Source: Caulobacterales bacterium 32-69-10 (lineage in GTDB: Bacteria; Pseudomonadota; Alphaproteobacteria; Caulobacterales; Caulobacteraceae). Taken from it: 64,000 bases of DNA. Where the stretch lies: the NCBI GenBank assembly GCA_002280485.1, contig NCED01000004.1, positions 17,809-81,808 on the forward strand. Reading direction: 5' to 3'. The notes beneath the pieces are model-generated. The model searched no databases and was not told where the DNA came from. It saw only the letters and a program-made list of their open reading frames with translations. This document shows positions 45,540 through 56,126 of this stretch, piece after piece (position 1 is the stretch's first letter; each line of letters begins with the position of its first letter). Both the position numbers and the translations under genes were made by a program.

Positions 45540-47348
45540 ATGACCGTGCACGCCCCTCCGCCCGCCCCTGCCGCCGACGATCTTCCCGAGTGGCGGCTGG
45601 ACGATCTCTACGCCGGCCGCCGCGATCCGCGCCTCGAAGAGGATCTGGAGCTGGCCACCCTGGCGGCCGCTGAACTGGCCCGGCTGAAGGGACAGTTCGT
45701 GGCGGCCCGCGCTCAGCCGGATCGGCTAGGCCTGCTGCTCGGCCAGGGGCTGGCCCTGTACGAGCGCATGACCAACCTGAACTATTCGGTCGCCGGCTAC
45801 GCCGCCCTGGCGGCGTCCACGGCGCGGGACGACCCGGCCTGGGCCAAGTTCGAGGCCGATCTGCGCGCCCGGCTGGCGGCGATCTGGGCCGAGACCCTGT
45901 TCCTCACCCTAGAGCTGAACCAGATCGAGGAATGGGAGGTCGAGGGCGCCTTCAAGTCGAGCGCCGACGCCGCCCGCTGGCGGCCGTGGATCCGGCGCGT
46001 GCGGCTGATGCGCGAACATGAGCTCAGCCCCGACCTCGAGCGCCTGCTGATGGACCGCGAGCCGGCGGTGCAGAACTGGAGCCGGCTCTACGACGAGACC
46101 CTGTCGCGGATGCGCATCGAGGCGGAGGCGGGCGAAGCCCTGACCCTGGCCGAGGCGCTGAACCGGCTGTCGGACTCCGATCCGGCCCGCCGCGAGGCCG
46201 CGGCCCACGGCCTGGCCCGAACCCTGGAGGCCGAGACCCCGATCCTGGGCCTGTGCCTGAACACCCTGGCCTTCGAAAAGCAGGTCGAGGACCGTTGGCG
46301 GCGCTACCCCAGCCCCGCGTCCCGCCGCCACCTGCTCAACGAGGTCGACGCCGAGGCGGTGGACGCCCTCGAGGCGGCGGTGGTGGAGGCCTATCCGCGC
46401 CTGTCGCACCGCTATTACGCCTTGAAAGCCAAGGCGCTCGGCAAGACGACCCTCGACTACTGGGACCGCAACGCCCCCCTCGATCAGGCCGCGCCGCGCC
46501 GCTACGACTGGGCCCAGGCCAAGGAACTGGTGCTGGAGTCCTTCACCCAGCTGGCCCCGGCCTTCTCGGACCGGGCCCGCCGCTTCTTCGACAAGCCGTG
46601 GATCGACGCCCGGCCCCGCCCCGGCAAGTCGTCGGGGGCCTATTCGCATCCACTGACCGCCGATCGCCACCCCTATGTCTTCCTCAACTTCATGGGCGAG
46701 CGACGCGATGTCCTGACCCTGGCCCATGAGCTGGGCCACGCGGTGCACCAGACCCTGGCCGCCCCGCTGGGGACTCTGCTGGCCGACACGCCCCTGACCC
46801 TGGCCGAGACCGCCTCGATCTTCGGCGAAGGCCTGGTGTTCGAGCGGCTGCTGGCCGAGGCGGGCCCGGTGGAGCGCCGGGCGCTGCTGGCCGGCAAGAT
46901 CGAGGACGGGCTCAATACGGTGGTCCGCCAGATCGCCTTCCACCGTTTCGAGACCCGCTTCCACGCCGCCCGCGTCCACGGCGAGCTGTCGGCCGAGCAG
47001 ATCGGCGGCCTATGGCTGGAGGTTCAGGGCGAGAGCCTGGGGCCGGCGGTGAAGCTGAACGGCGGCTATGAGCACTACTGGGCCTATGTCAGCCACTTCG
47101 TGCATGCGCCTTTCTATGTCTACGCCTACGCCTTCGGCGATCTGCTCGTGTCGGCCCTGATGGAAAAGCGGCGCGAGGATCCTGTCGCCTTCGCCCCGCT
47201 CTATGAGGCCCTGCTCGCCGCCGGCGGGTCGAAGACCTACACCGAGGCGCTCAGCCCCTTTGGCCTCGACCCGCGCCAACAGAGCTTCTGGGCCCAGGGC
47301 TGCGCCCGGCTGGAGCGGCTGGTCGACGAGTTCGAGGCGCTGGGGTGA
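45540..47348 (+). CDS. pepF: M3-family oligoendopeptidase
   Basis: A 602-residue cytoplasmic zinc metallopeptidase of the M3/PepF (thimet oligopeptidase-like) type that degrades short peptides. The zinc motif is TLAHELGHAVHQTL followed by the third ligand in LTLAETASIFGEGL. The oligoendopeptidase N-terminal domain (WRLDDLYAGRRDPRLEEDLE) is helical, and FLNFMGERRDVLTLAHE and FHAARVHGELSAEQ match the family. The ATG at 45540 is 143 bases from the divergent regulator start. The next gene follows after a hairpin repeat. Confidence 0.95.
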   Translation: MTVHAPPPAPAADDLPEWRLDDLYAGRRDPRLEEDLELATLAAAELARLKGQFVAARAQPDRLGLLLGQGLALYERMTNLNYSVAGYAALAASTARDDPAWAKFEADLRARLAAIWAETLFLTLELNQIEEWEVEGAFKSSADAARWRPWIRRVRLMREHELSPDLERLLMDREPAVQNWSRLYDETLSRMRIEAEAGEALTLAEALNRLSDSDPARREAAAHGLARTLEAETPILGLCLNTLAFEKQVEDRWRRYPSPASRRHLLNEVDAEAVDALEAAVVEAYPRLSHRYYALKAKALGKTTLDYWDRNAPLDQAAPRRYDWAQAKELVLESFTQLAPAFSDRARRFFDKPWIDARPRPGKSSGAYSHPLTADRHPYVFLNFMGERRDVLTLAHELGHAVHQTLAAPLGTLLADTPLTLAETASIFGEGLVFERLLAEAGPVERRALLAGKIEDGLNTVVRQIAFHRFETRFHAARVHGELSAEQIGGLWLEVQGESLGPAVKLNGGYEHYWAYVSHFVHAPFYVYAYAFGDLLVSALMEKRREDPVAFAPLYEALLAAGGSKTYTEALSPFGLDPRQQSFWAQGCARLERLVDEFEALG

Positions 47349-47360
47349 ATACCCCCTATA

Positions 47361-47400
47361 TGTCATCCCGGACGGCCGATTAGGCAGAGCCGGGATGACA
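47361..47400. repeat. Perfect TGTCATCCCGG hairpin after pepF
   Basis: TGTCATCCCGG (47361-47371) pairs with CCGGGATGACA (47390-47400) over an 18-base loop in the 62-base gap between pepF and the ABC1 kinase. The TCATCCCGG word also occurs at 15413 and 18448. It may serve as terminator or RNA-stability element. Confidence 0.75.
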
Positions 47401-47410
47401 GGTTGAACTG

Positions 47411-48769
47411 ATGGCCCCCGACGATCCCCCCGACCCCGAACGCGACCGCCTCTCCGGGCGGGTGGCGCGCTTCGCCCAAGTGGGCGCGGGCCTCGCCGGC
47501 GCCGGGGCGGCCTATGGCGCCAACCGCCTGTTCTCCGGCGACCAGGCCGACGCCCGCAACGCCAAGGCCCTGAAGGCGGCGCTGGGCGGGCTGAAGGGGC
47601 CGCTGATGAAGGCGGCTCAGATGTTCGCCACCGTGCCGGACCTGCTGCCGCCCGAGTTCGCCGCCGAGCTTTCCGAACTGCAGACCAACGCCCCCTCGAT
47701 GGGCCGGGGCTTCGTGCGACGGCGGATGGCCGCCGAGCTGGGCCCCGACTGGGCCGGGCGGTTCGCCAGCTTCGAGCTCGACGCCGTGGCCGCCGCGTCC
47801 CTGGGCCAGGTGCACAAGGCGGTCAGCCACGCGGGCGAGCCCCTGGCGGTGAAGCTGCAGTACCCCGAGATGCAGAGCGCGGTCGAAAGCGACGTCGGCC
47901 AGCTCAAGACCCTGCTCGCCCTGTTCAAGCGGGCCGAACGGGCCATCGACCCGAGCGAGGCCATAGAGGAGATCGCCGCGCGCCTGCGCGAGGAGCTCGA
48001 CTATGTCCGCGAGGCCAAGCACATGGCCCTGTATCAGCGCTATTTCGAAGGCCGTGACGATATCGCCGTGCCGCAGCCGCACCCGGAGCTGTCGACCCGG
48101 CGCCTCCTGGCCATGGGCTGGCTGGAGGGGCGGGGGCTGCTGAACTTCATCGACACGCCGCTCGAGGTGCGCAATGGCGTCGCCCGGCTGCTGTTCGAGG
48201 CCTGGTGGGGGCCGATGACCCACATCGGCGTCATCCACGGCGACCCGCACCTGGGCAACTACACCTTCGCGGACGCCGGCGGCCGGCTCAACCTGCTCGA
48301 CTTCGGCTGCGTGCGCATCTTCCCGCCCAAGTTCGTCGGCGGGGTGGTGCGGCTGTACCGGGCCCTGCTGGACGACGACCGCGAGCAGCAGATGGAAGCC
48401 TATCGCACCTGGGGCTTCGCCAATCTGAGCGACGACCTCGTCGACGTGCTGAACGTCTGGGCCCGGTTCATCTATGGTCCCCTGCTGGACGACCGGGTGC
48501 GCACCGTGGCCGACGGGGTGGCGCCCGGCCAGTACGGCCGTCGCGAGGCGTTCCGGGTGCGCCAGGCGTTGAAGGAGAAGGGGCCGGTGACCATTCCCCG
48601 GGAGTTCGTGTTCATGGACCGCGCCGCCATCGGGCTGGGCGCGGCCTTCCTGCACCTGGGGGCGGAGCTGAACTGGCGCGCCCTGTTCGAGGCCTCGCTG
48701 GAAGGCTTCACCGAAGCCGGCCTCGCCGAACGCCAGGCCGTGGCGCTCCAACAGGCGGGCCTGGCATGA
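47411..48769 (+). CDS. ABC1/UbiB-family atypical kinase
   Basis: A 452-residue ABC1 (AarF/ADCK-like) protein, distinct from UbiB at 33329-34825. It has the A-loop/KxxQ block GPLMKAAQMFATVPDLLP, AAASLGQVHKAVS, LAVKLQYPEM, REELDYVREAKHM, the catalytic GVIHGDPHLGNYTF, and metal block LLDFGCVRIF. Such paralogues act in lipid or quinone metabolism with unclear substrates. There is no C-terminal membrane helix. The stop overlaps the aroA start by 4 bases, so they are probably co-translated. Confidence 0.9.
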   Translation: MAPDDPPDPERDRLSGRVARFAQVGAGLAGAGAAYGANRLFSGDQADARNAKALKAALGGLKGPLMKAAQMFATVPDLLPPEFAAELSELQTNAPSMGRGFVRRRMAAELGPDWAGRFASFELDAVAAASLGQVHKAVSHAGEPLAVKLQYPEMQSAVESDVGQLKTLLALFKRAERAIDPSEAIEEIAARLREELDYVREAKHMALYQRYFEGRDDIAVPQPHPELSTRRLLAMGWLEGRGLLNFIDTPLEVRNGVARLLFEAWWGPMTHIGVIHGDPHLGNYTFADAGGRLNLLDFGCVRIFPPKFVGGVVRLYRALLDDDREQQMEAYRTWGFANLSDDLVDVLNVWARFIYGPLLDDRVRTVADGVAPGQYGRREAFRVRQALKEKGPVTIPREFVFMDRAAIGLGAAFLHLGAELNWRALFEASLEGFTEAGLAERQAVALQQAGLA

Positions 48770-50025
48770 GGTTCTCCGCCGTCGAGATCACCCCTCCGGG
48801 CCGGCCCCTGATCGGCGCCGTGGCGCCGCCGGGCTCAAAGTCGATCACCAATCGGGCCCTGCTGCTGGCGGGCCTGGCCAAGGGGACCAGCCGCCTGACC
48901 GGCGCCCTGAAGAGCGACGACACCCGCTGGATGGCCCAGGCCCTGCGCCAGATGGGCGTCGGCGTCGAGGAGCCGGACGAGACGACCTTCGTGGTGACCG
49001 GGACCGGGACGCTGAAGCCCCCCGCCGAGCCGCTCTTTCTCGGCAACGCCGGCACGGCCATGCGCTTCCTGACCGCCGCCGCCGCCCTGGTGGACGGGCC
49101 GGTGACGCTGGACGGCGACGCCCACATGAGGAAGCGGCCGATCGCGCCGCTGATCGACGCCCTGCGCGCGCTCGATGTTGAGGCGCAGGCCCCGAGCGGC
49201 TGCCCCCCCGTGACGGTGAACGGCCGCGGCGGGTTCGACGGCGGCCGGGTCGAGGTCGACGCGTCCCTGTCCAGCCAGTACGTCTCGGCGCTGCTGATCG
49301 CCGCCGGCTGCGCCCGGGCGCCCGTCGAGGTGGCGCTGAAGGGCAAGGATATCGGCGCCCGGGGCTACGTCGGCCTGACCCTGGCCGCCATGCGGCGCTT
49401 CGGGGCGCAGGTGGAGGTGCTGGAGGGCGAGAACGCCTGGCGCATCGCGCCCGGCGGCTATACGGCCGGTGATTTCGCCATCGAGCCGGACGCCTCGGCG
49501 GCGACCTACTTCTGGGCGGCCTCGGCCCTGACCGGCGGCCGGATCGACCTTGGCGTGGCCCCCATCGGCTTCACCCAGCCCGACGCCCGCGCCTACGACC
49601 TGATCCGCATGTTCCCCCGCCTGCCCTCGGTGATCGAGGGCTCGCAGTGCCAGGACGCGGTCCCGACCCTGGCGGTGCTGGCCGCGTTCAACGAGACCCC
49701 GGTGCGCTTCACCGGCATCGCCAACCTGAGGGTCAAGGAGTGCGACCGGGTGGCGGCGCTCGCCACCGAGCTGTCGCGGATGCGGCCGGGCCTGGGGGTG
49801 GAGGACGGGGACGACCTGGTGGTGGCGTCCGACCCGGCCCTGTCGCTCAAGGCCCCGGTGCGGATCGAGACCTACGACGACCACCGCATCGCCATGAGCT
49901 TCGCCCTGGCCGGCCTGCGCATCCCCGGCGTGACCATCCTGGACCCGGGGACGACGGCCAAGACCTATCCGGACTATTGGAGGGCGCTGGAGAGCCTGGG
50001 CGTGGGGCTGAGGTACGAAGCTTAG
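48766..50025 (+). CDS. aroA: 3-phosphoshikimate 1-carboxyvinyltransferase, E. coli-like class
   Basis: EPSP synthase of the shikimate pathway, 419 residues. It shows PPGSKSITNRALLLAGLAKG, FLGNAGTAMRFLTAAAAL, RKRPIAPLIDAL, DASLSSQYVSALLIAA, EPDASAATYFWAAS, LRVKECDRVAALATEL and YDDHRIAMSFALAGL. The GSKSITNR and NAGTAMR words are of the class I (E. coli-like) type, whereas most alphaproteobacteria carry a class II enzyme (GDKSISHR, NAGTG) near cmk-rpsA. The gene may therefore be an additional or acquired copy (inference). It is overlapped by the ABC1 kinase and followed 77 bases later by motA. Confidence 0.93.
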   Translation: MRFSAVEITPPGRPLIGAVAPPGSKSITNRALLLAGLAKGTSRLTGALKSDDTRWMAQALRQMGVGVEEPDETTFVVTGTGTLKPPAEPLFLGNAGTAMRFLTAAAALVDGPVTLDGDAHMRKRPIAPLIDALRALDVEAQAPSGCPPVTVNGRGGFDGGRVEVDASLSSQYVSALLIAAGCARAPVEVALKGKDIGARGYVGLTLAAMRRFGAQVEVLEGENAWRIAPGGYTAGDFAIEPDASAATYFWAASALTGGRIDLGVAPIGFTQPDARAYDLIRMFPRLPSVIEGSQCQDAVPTLAVLAAFNETPVRFTGIANLRVKECDRVAALATELSRMRPGLGVEDGDDLVVASDPALSLKAPVRIETYDDHRIAMSFALAGLRIPGVTILDPGTTAKTYPDYWRALESLGVGLRYEA

Positions 50026-50102
50026 CGGCCGCACACCGCAAGTTAAGCATTAATCGCCATGCTCACGCCGACGCAAAAAGCGGGTGGGCGGGTCTTCTCC
50101 TC

Positions 50103-50975
50103 ATGTTTCAGATCATCGGCATTGTCCTGCTGTTCGGACTGGTGTTCGGCAGCTTCCTGATGTCGGGCGGCAGCATGGGGGTGATCCTCCACGCCGCGCC
50201 GCACGAACTGATGGCCATCCTGGGCGCCGGCGTCGCCGCGTTCATGATCTCCAACAGCATGACGACGATCAAGGCCACCGCGGGCGGCATGGGCAAGGTG
50301 TTCGCCGGCCCCAAGTGGAAGGCGCAGGACTATACCGACCTGCTGTCCCTGCTGTTCCTGCTGACCAAGACGATGAAGTCCAAGGGCGTCATCGCCCTGG
50401 AAAGCCACATCGAGAACCCGCACGACAGCACGATCTTCGCCCGCTACCCGCGCCTGGGTAAGGACCATTTCGCCATCGACTTCATCTGCGACACCCTGCG
50501 GATGATGACCATGAACCTGGAGGATCCCCACCAGGTCGAGGACGCGATGGAAAAGCAGCTCGACAAGCACCACCATGAGGCCCTGGCGCCAGCCAGCGCC
50601 CTGCAGAACCTGGCCGACGCCCTGCCGGCCCTCGGGATCGTGGCCGCCGTGCTCGGCATCATCAAGACGATGGGCTCCATCACCGAGCCCCCGGAAGTGC
50701 TGGGCGAGATGATCGGCTCGGCCCTCGTCGGCACCTTCCTCGGCGTGTTCCTGGCCTATGGCCTGGTCGGTCCCTTCGCCACCCGGCTGAAGGAAGTGGT
50801 CGAGGCGGACGGCGCGCTCTACGCCATCATCCGCTCGGTGCTCGTCGCCCACCTCCATGGCAACGCCGCCCAGATCTCGGTGGAGATCGGCCGCGGCTCG
50901 GTGCCCAGTTCGGCCCAGCCCAGCTTCGCGAAGCTGGAAGAGGCGCTGGCGAACATTCCGGCCGAGGCGGCCTGA
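50103..50975 (+). CDS. motA: Flagellar motor stator protein MotA
   Basis: A 290-residue inner-membrane protein that with MotB forms the proton channel turning the flagellum. Four transmembrane segments are seen: IIGIVLLFGLVFGSFLM, LMAILGAGVAAFMISNS, LPALGIVAAVLGIIKTMGSI and GSALVGTFLGVFLAYGL. The cytoplasmic loop between helices 2 and 3 has the torque helix LLSLLFLLTKTMKSKGV and the conserved ESHIENP and DFICDTLRMMTMNLEDPHQ. The motif FLAYGLVGPFATRL closes the protein. No motB follows in this window, as in Caulobacter, where motA and motB are unlinked (from memory). Confidence 0.95.
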   Translation: MFQIIGIVLLFGLVFGSFLMSGGSMGVILHAAPHELMAILGAGVAAFMISNSMTTIKATAGGMGKVFAGPKWKAQDYTDLLSLLFLLTKTMKSKGVIALESHIENPHDSTIFARYPRLGKDHFAIDFICDTLRMMTMNLEDPHQVEDAMEKQLDKHHHEALAPASALQNLADALPALGIVAAVLGIIKTMGSITEPPEVLGEMIGSALVGTFLGVFLAYGLVGPFATRLKEVVEADGALYAIIRSVLVAHLHGNAAQISVEIGRGSVPSSAQPSFAKLEEALANIPAEAA

Positions 50976-51207
50976 GTCCTCAACCATCTGTTAAGACTTC
51001 AGATCGCGGCTCCGGTTGGGTTGCGCCCGCATTCTGGTCTGTGGGCGCCGCACCCAAAACGACTTGCTTGTTGAGGAGAGCGCTGCATATTGCCAGCAGC
51101 GCTGGAAGCTTTCGCTCTTGCCGGCCGGTGGCGAACCACGCTAATCGGCCCCTGGGGCGCGAGTTTTCGTTTTCAATGCGCTCTAACCTCTTAAGGGGAC
51201 CAGGGAC

Positions 51208-51435
51208 ATGACCTCCGAAACTCTGCGTAAGCTCCTCGTCGCCGGCGCCGCCGTCGCGGCTCTGAGCGTCGCGGCCTGCAACAAGCCGGCCGAGAACACC
51301 ACCACCACCGTCGAAAACACCACCACGACCGAAGTGGCTCCGGCCGCTGACGCCAACATGGCCGTCGACGCCAACGCCGTCGCCGTGGAAAACACCACGA
51401 CCACCGTGGAAAACACCACCACGAACGTCCAGTAA
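51208..51435 (+). CDS. Small repeat lipoprotein (ENTTTT repeats)
   Basis: A 75-residue lipoprotein. Residues 1-23 are a signal with lipobox VAAC. The mature part contains at least four ENTTTT-type units (PAENTTTTVENTTTTEV, AVENTTTTVENTTTNV) separated by an Ala/Asp stretch (ADANMAVDANAVA). The Thr-rich repeat resembles small envelope lipoproteins of Caulobacterales, but I do not know a function. TAAGGGGACC precedes the ATG and a strong terminator follows, so it is a highly defined single-gene unit, likely well expressed. Confidence 0.85.
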   Translation: MTSETLRKLLVAGAAVAALSVAACNKPAENTTTTVENTTTTEVAPAADANMAVDANAVAVENTTTTVENTTTNVQ

Positions 51436-51458
51436 GCCTTCGCGCTTACGAGCTTTAA

Positions 51459-51492
51459 GGGCCGCCCTCACGGGCGGCCCTTTTTGCTTTTT
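51459..51492 (+). terminator. Strong rho-independent terminator
   Basis: GGGCCGCCC (51459-51467) pairs perfectly with GGGCGGCCC (51472-51480) around a TCAC loop and is followed by TTTTTGCTTTTT. It begins 23 bases after the lipoprotein stop codon and insulates mnmC downstream. Confidence 0.95.
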
Positions 51493-51520
51493 ACGGCCTG
51501 ACGGCCGATCGGGAGCAGCC

Positions 51521-53233
51521 ATGGCCGACGAGCCCCTGGACTGGTCCGAGGGCGCGCCGCGGTCGCGCCGCTTCGACGACATCTACTTCTCCGCCACGAA
51601 CGGCCTGGCCGAGAGCCGAGCGGTGTTCCTGGAGGGCGCGGACCTGCCGGCCGCCTGGAAAGGACGGCGCGCCTTCACCGTGGGTGAGCTGGGCTTCGGC
51701 ACCGGCCTGAACATCCTCGCCCTGGTCGACCTATGGGCCGGCACGCGGCCGCCCGAGGGCCGCCTGCACATGTTCTCCGTCGAAGGCTATCCGATGGGGC
51801 GCGACGATGCGGCGCGGGCCCTGGCGGCATGGCCAGAGCTGGCCGGCCTCGCCGAGGTTCTGCTGCGCCAGTGGCCGCAGCGGCGCGGCTTTCACCGCAT
51901 CGACTTCCCGGGCCAGGGCGCCACCCTGGATCTGGCCATAGGCGAAGTCCAGCCGGCCCTGGAGGCCTGGGGCGGACGGGCGGACGCCTGGTTCCTCGAC
52001 GGCTTCGCGCCGGCCCGCAATCCGCAGATGTGGAGCGCGGATATCCTGAGCCTGGTCGGCCGGCGCTCGGCGCCCGGCGCCCGCGCGGCGACCTTCACCG
52101 TCGCCGGCGCGGTCCGCAGGGGCCTGGAGGCCGCCGGCTTTTCGGTGAGCAAGCGCCCCGGCTTCGGGCGCAAGCGCGAGCGGCTGGAGGCGGTGCGGCC
52201 TGGCGCTTGCGACCCGCAGGAGCCGCCGCCGCGGGTGGCGGTGGTCGGGGCCGGCATCGCCGGCGCCGCCCTGGTCAGGGCCTTCCGCGCCCTGGGCGTC
52301 GAGCCCGTCGTCTACGAGGCCGACGCCCCTGGATCGGGGGCGTCCGGCAACCCGGCCGCCCTGGTCACGCCCCGCCTGGACGCAGGCCTGGGGCTGTGGG
52401 CGCAGATCGCCGCCCAGACCTTCGGCCGCGCCGTCCGCCTCTATGGACCGGAGGTGGTGATCGCCCGGGGCGTGATGCAATTGGCTCGGGAGCCGCGCGA
52501 CGCGGACCGCTTCGCGCGGCTGGCGGCCTGGGATGGGTTCGACCCGGGCGCCCTGGTCGCCGGACCCGAGGGCCTGGAATTCCGCGATGGCCTGGTGGTC
52601 GAGCCGGCGTCGGTCCTGGAGACGTGGCTGAGGGGGGCTCGGGTCGTTCCGGGGCGCGTGGCCGCCTTGAAGCGGGACGAGGGGGTCTGGCGGCTCCTGG
52701 ACGGGGATGGGGGGGCGCTGGGAGAAGCCGAGGTGGTGTGTCTCGCCGCCGGCCACCTGACCGCCGGCCTCGCCGACCTGGGGCTGCGACCCGTGCGCGG
52801 CCAGGCCTCGTGGGCGGACCTGACCTTCAGCGGCCGGCCGTCCGCCTGGGGCGGCTACGCCATCCCCACCCGCAACGGGATGCTGTTTGGCGCGACCCAC
52901 GACCGCGGCGACCTCGCCACCGAGACGCGGCCCGAGGACCATGTCCGCAACCTGGAAATCCTGGCCAGGGGCCGGCCCGACCTAGCCCGGGCCCTGGAGG
53001 GCGCCGTCCTGCACGGCCGCGCCGGGGTCCGCGCCGCGACGCCGGACCATCTGCCCCTGGCCGGGGCGCTGGGCGAGGACCTGCACGTCCTGACCGGCCT
53101 GGGCGGGCGAGGCTTCACGACGGCGCCGCTTCTGGCAGAGCAGGTGGCGGCCGTGGCGCTCGGCGCGCCCCCGCCCCTGCCGCGCGCGCTGGCGGCCCTG
53201 CTCGATCCGAAACGATTTGGCCGGGGGCTTTAG
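51521..53233 (+). CDS. mnmC: Bifunctional tRNA mnm5s2U34 biosynthesis enzyme MnmC
   Basis: Completes the mnm5s2U modification of U34 in tRNAs for Lys, Glu and others. The 570-residue fusion has an N-terminal methyltransferase domain (FDDIYFSATNGLAESRAVFL; VGELGFGTGLNIL; DAWFLDGFAPARNPQMWS) that methylates nm5U. The C-terminal FAD oxidoreductase (VAVVGAGIAGAALVRAFRAL; GSGASGNPAALVTPRLD; GLGGRGFTTAPLLAEQVA) demodifies cmnm5U. The domain order matches E. coli MnmC; total length is on the short side (usually about 620-670). It reads away from the lipoprotein terminator. Confidence 0.93.
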   Translation: MADEPLDWSEGAPRSRRFDDIYFSATNGLAESRAVFLEGADLPAAWKGRRAFTVGELGFGTGLNILALVDLWAGTRPPEGRLHMFSVEGYPMGRDDAARALAAWPELAGLAEVLLRQWPQRRGFHRIDFPGQGATLDLAIGEVQPALEAWGGRADAWFLDGFAPARNPQMWSADILSLVGRRSAPGARAATFTVAGAVRRGLEAAGFSVSKRPGFGRKRERLEAVRPGACDPQEPPPRVAVVGAGIAGAALVRAFRALGVEPVVYEADAPGSGASGNPAALVTPRLDAGLGLWAQIAAQTFGRAVRLYGPEVVIARGVMQLAREPRDADRFARLAAWDGFDPGALVAGPEGLEFRDGLVVEPASVLETWLRGARVVPGRVAALKRDEGVWRLLDGDGGALGEAEVVCLAAGHLTAGLADLGLRPVRGQASWADLTFSGRPSAWGGYAIPTRNGMLFGATHDRGDLATETRPEDHVRNLEILARGRPDLARALEGAVLHGRAGVRAATPDHLPLAGALGEDLHVLTGLGGRGFTTAPLLAEQVAAVALGAPPPLPRALAALLDPKRFGRGL

Positions 53234-53257
53234 CGATTCGGGCAGGCGCGGACCCGC

Positions 53258-53299
53258 GTCCTTCGAGACGCCGGATTATATCCGGCTTCTCAGGATGAC
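53258..53299. repeat. CTTCGAGACGCC ... CTCAGGATGAC repeat copy after mnmC
   Basis: GTCCTTCGAGACGCCGGA then TTATATCCGGCTTCTCAGG and ATGAC form a hairpin with GCCGGA/TCCGGC in the stem. It is a shorter copy of the family at 18461-18578 (CTTCGAGG, CTCAGGATGA), placed between mnmC and the convergent CHAP gene. Confidence 0.65.
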
Positions 53300-53349
53300 T
53301 GGGGTGGGGAGTGCGCTGTCGCGTCAGGCGAAGCCCGCACGGACCCTGC

Positions 53350-53910
53350 TTAACGGGCGCTGACGGCCTCGCTCACCGCGGCGCTGGCGCCCGCGAAGGC
53401 GTTGGCCGCGGACTGGACCGCGCTGCGCGCCATGTCCTGGGCCGCGTCGGCGGCGCCGTAGATGAAGCCGTAGGTCGGATAGACGGTGCGGCCGAGGTCG
53501 CCCGAGGGGTCGTACCAGACCTTGACCTGGCTCCAGTCGCCATTGGCCGAGACGTCGACGACGGTGACGTCCTGTTCGACCTGGCCGCGCTTGCCGGCCA
53601 GAGGGGACCAGTTGGCGTGGGTGACCTGGACGATGCGGTCGGTGAGCACCTGGGTGACCACGGCGACGTGGCCGCGCCTCATGGCGCCGTAGGGCTTGAA
53701 CACCAGGACCGCGCCGGAGTTTGGGGTGAAGCCCTTGGTGTATTTTCCGCTGGCCTGTTCCCACCAGGTCCAGGCGTCGCCGAAGATCTTCACGCCGGAG
53801 AAGAAGCGGGCGAACGGCGCGCACTGCCAAGACTCGGCGTGAGCCGTGCCGGTGGCGCTCGTCATGGCGAGGGCGGCCGCGAAAACGGCGACCGTCAGTC
53901 GCTTAAGCAT
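53350..53910 (-). CDS. Secreted CHAP-domain (NlpC/P60-superfamily) protein
   Basis: A 186-residue protein. Residues 1-25 are a signal peptide ending in GTAHA. The CHAP domain follows: catalytic Cys30 in WQCAPFARFFSG, PNSGAVLVFKP, the His block RRGHVAVVTQVL, and VTHANWSP as the acidic/Asn site. Such domains cleave peptidoglycan peptide or amide bonds in the periplasm. The short C-terminal Ala-rich helix (QDMARSAVQSAANAFAG) is not a known binding module. GGTGGGGA precedes the ATG. A TTCACC-N5-GGTGAA inverted repeat lies 42 bases upstream. Confidence 0.88.
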   Translation of the reverse strand: MLKRLTVAVFAAALAMTSATGTAHAESWQCAPFARFFSGVKIFGDAWTWWEQASGKYTKGFTPNSGAVLVFKPYGAMRRGHVAVVTQVLTDRIVQVTHANWSPLAGKRGQVEQDVTVVDVSANGDWSQVKVWYDPSGDLGRTVYPTYGFIYGAADAAQDMARSAVQSAANAFAGASAAVSEAVSAR

Positions 53911-53951
53911 GCAGAGTTCCCCACCCCGTTTCGGGAGACGCCATTCAATCA

Positions 53952-53968
53952 TTCACCCAACAGGTGAA
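53952..53968. promoter_or_regulatory. TTCACC-N5-GGTGAA inverted repeat upstream of the CHAP gene
   Basis: A perfect 6-base inverted repeat spaced by CAACA, followed by AAAA on the plus strand. It is at -42 relative to the CHAP start on the minus strand and could be an operator. A second hairpin, CCGCGAC/GTCGCGG, is at 53992-54010. The rest of the 250-base gap to the PBP gene shows nothing more. Confidence 0.35.
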
Positions 53969-54160
53969 AAAGCGCTTACCAACTAGGCAAGCCGCGACAC
54001 CTCGTCGCGGGAAGCGTCGCATTGCCGCCGCGGTGGTGACTGAAAGATGAACAGCTGGGCGGTGCGTTCAGACCTCGTCAACCCTCTGGAGCGAGGGTGC
54101 GGGGGGCATTAAGTAGCGGCGGCCGGATTCTGGCGGCTTGGCGCTCTGGAGTCGTTGAAG

Positions 54161-56116
<1,956 letters not shown>

Positions 56117-56126
56117 ACGAGCCTGG

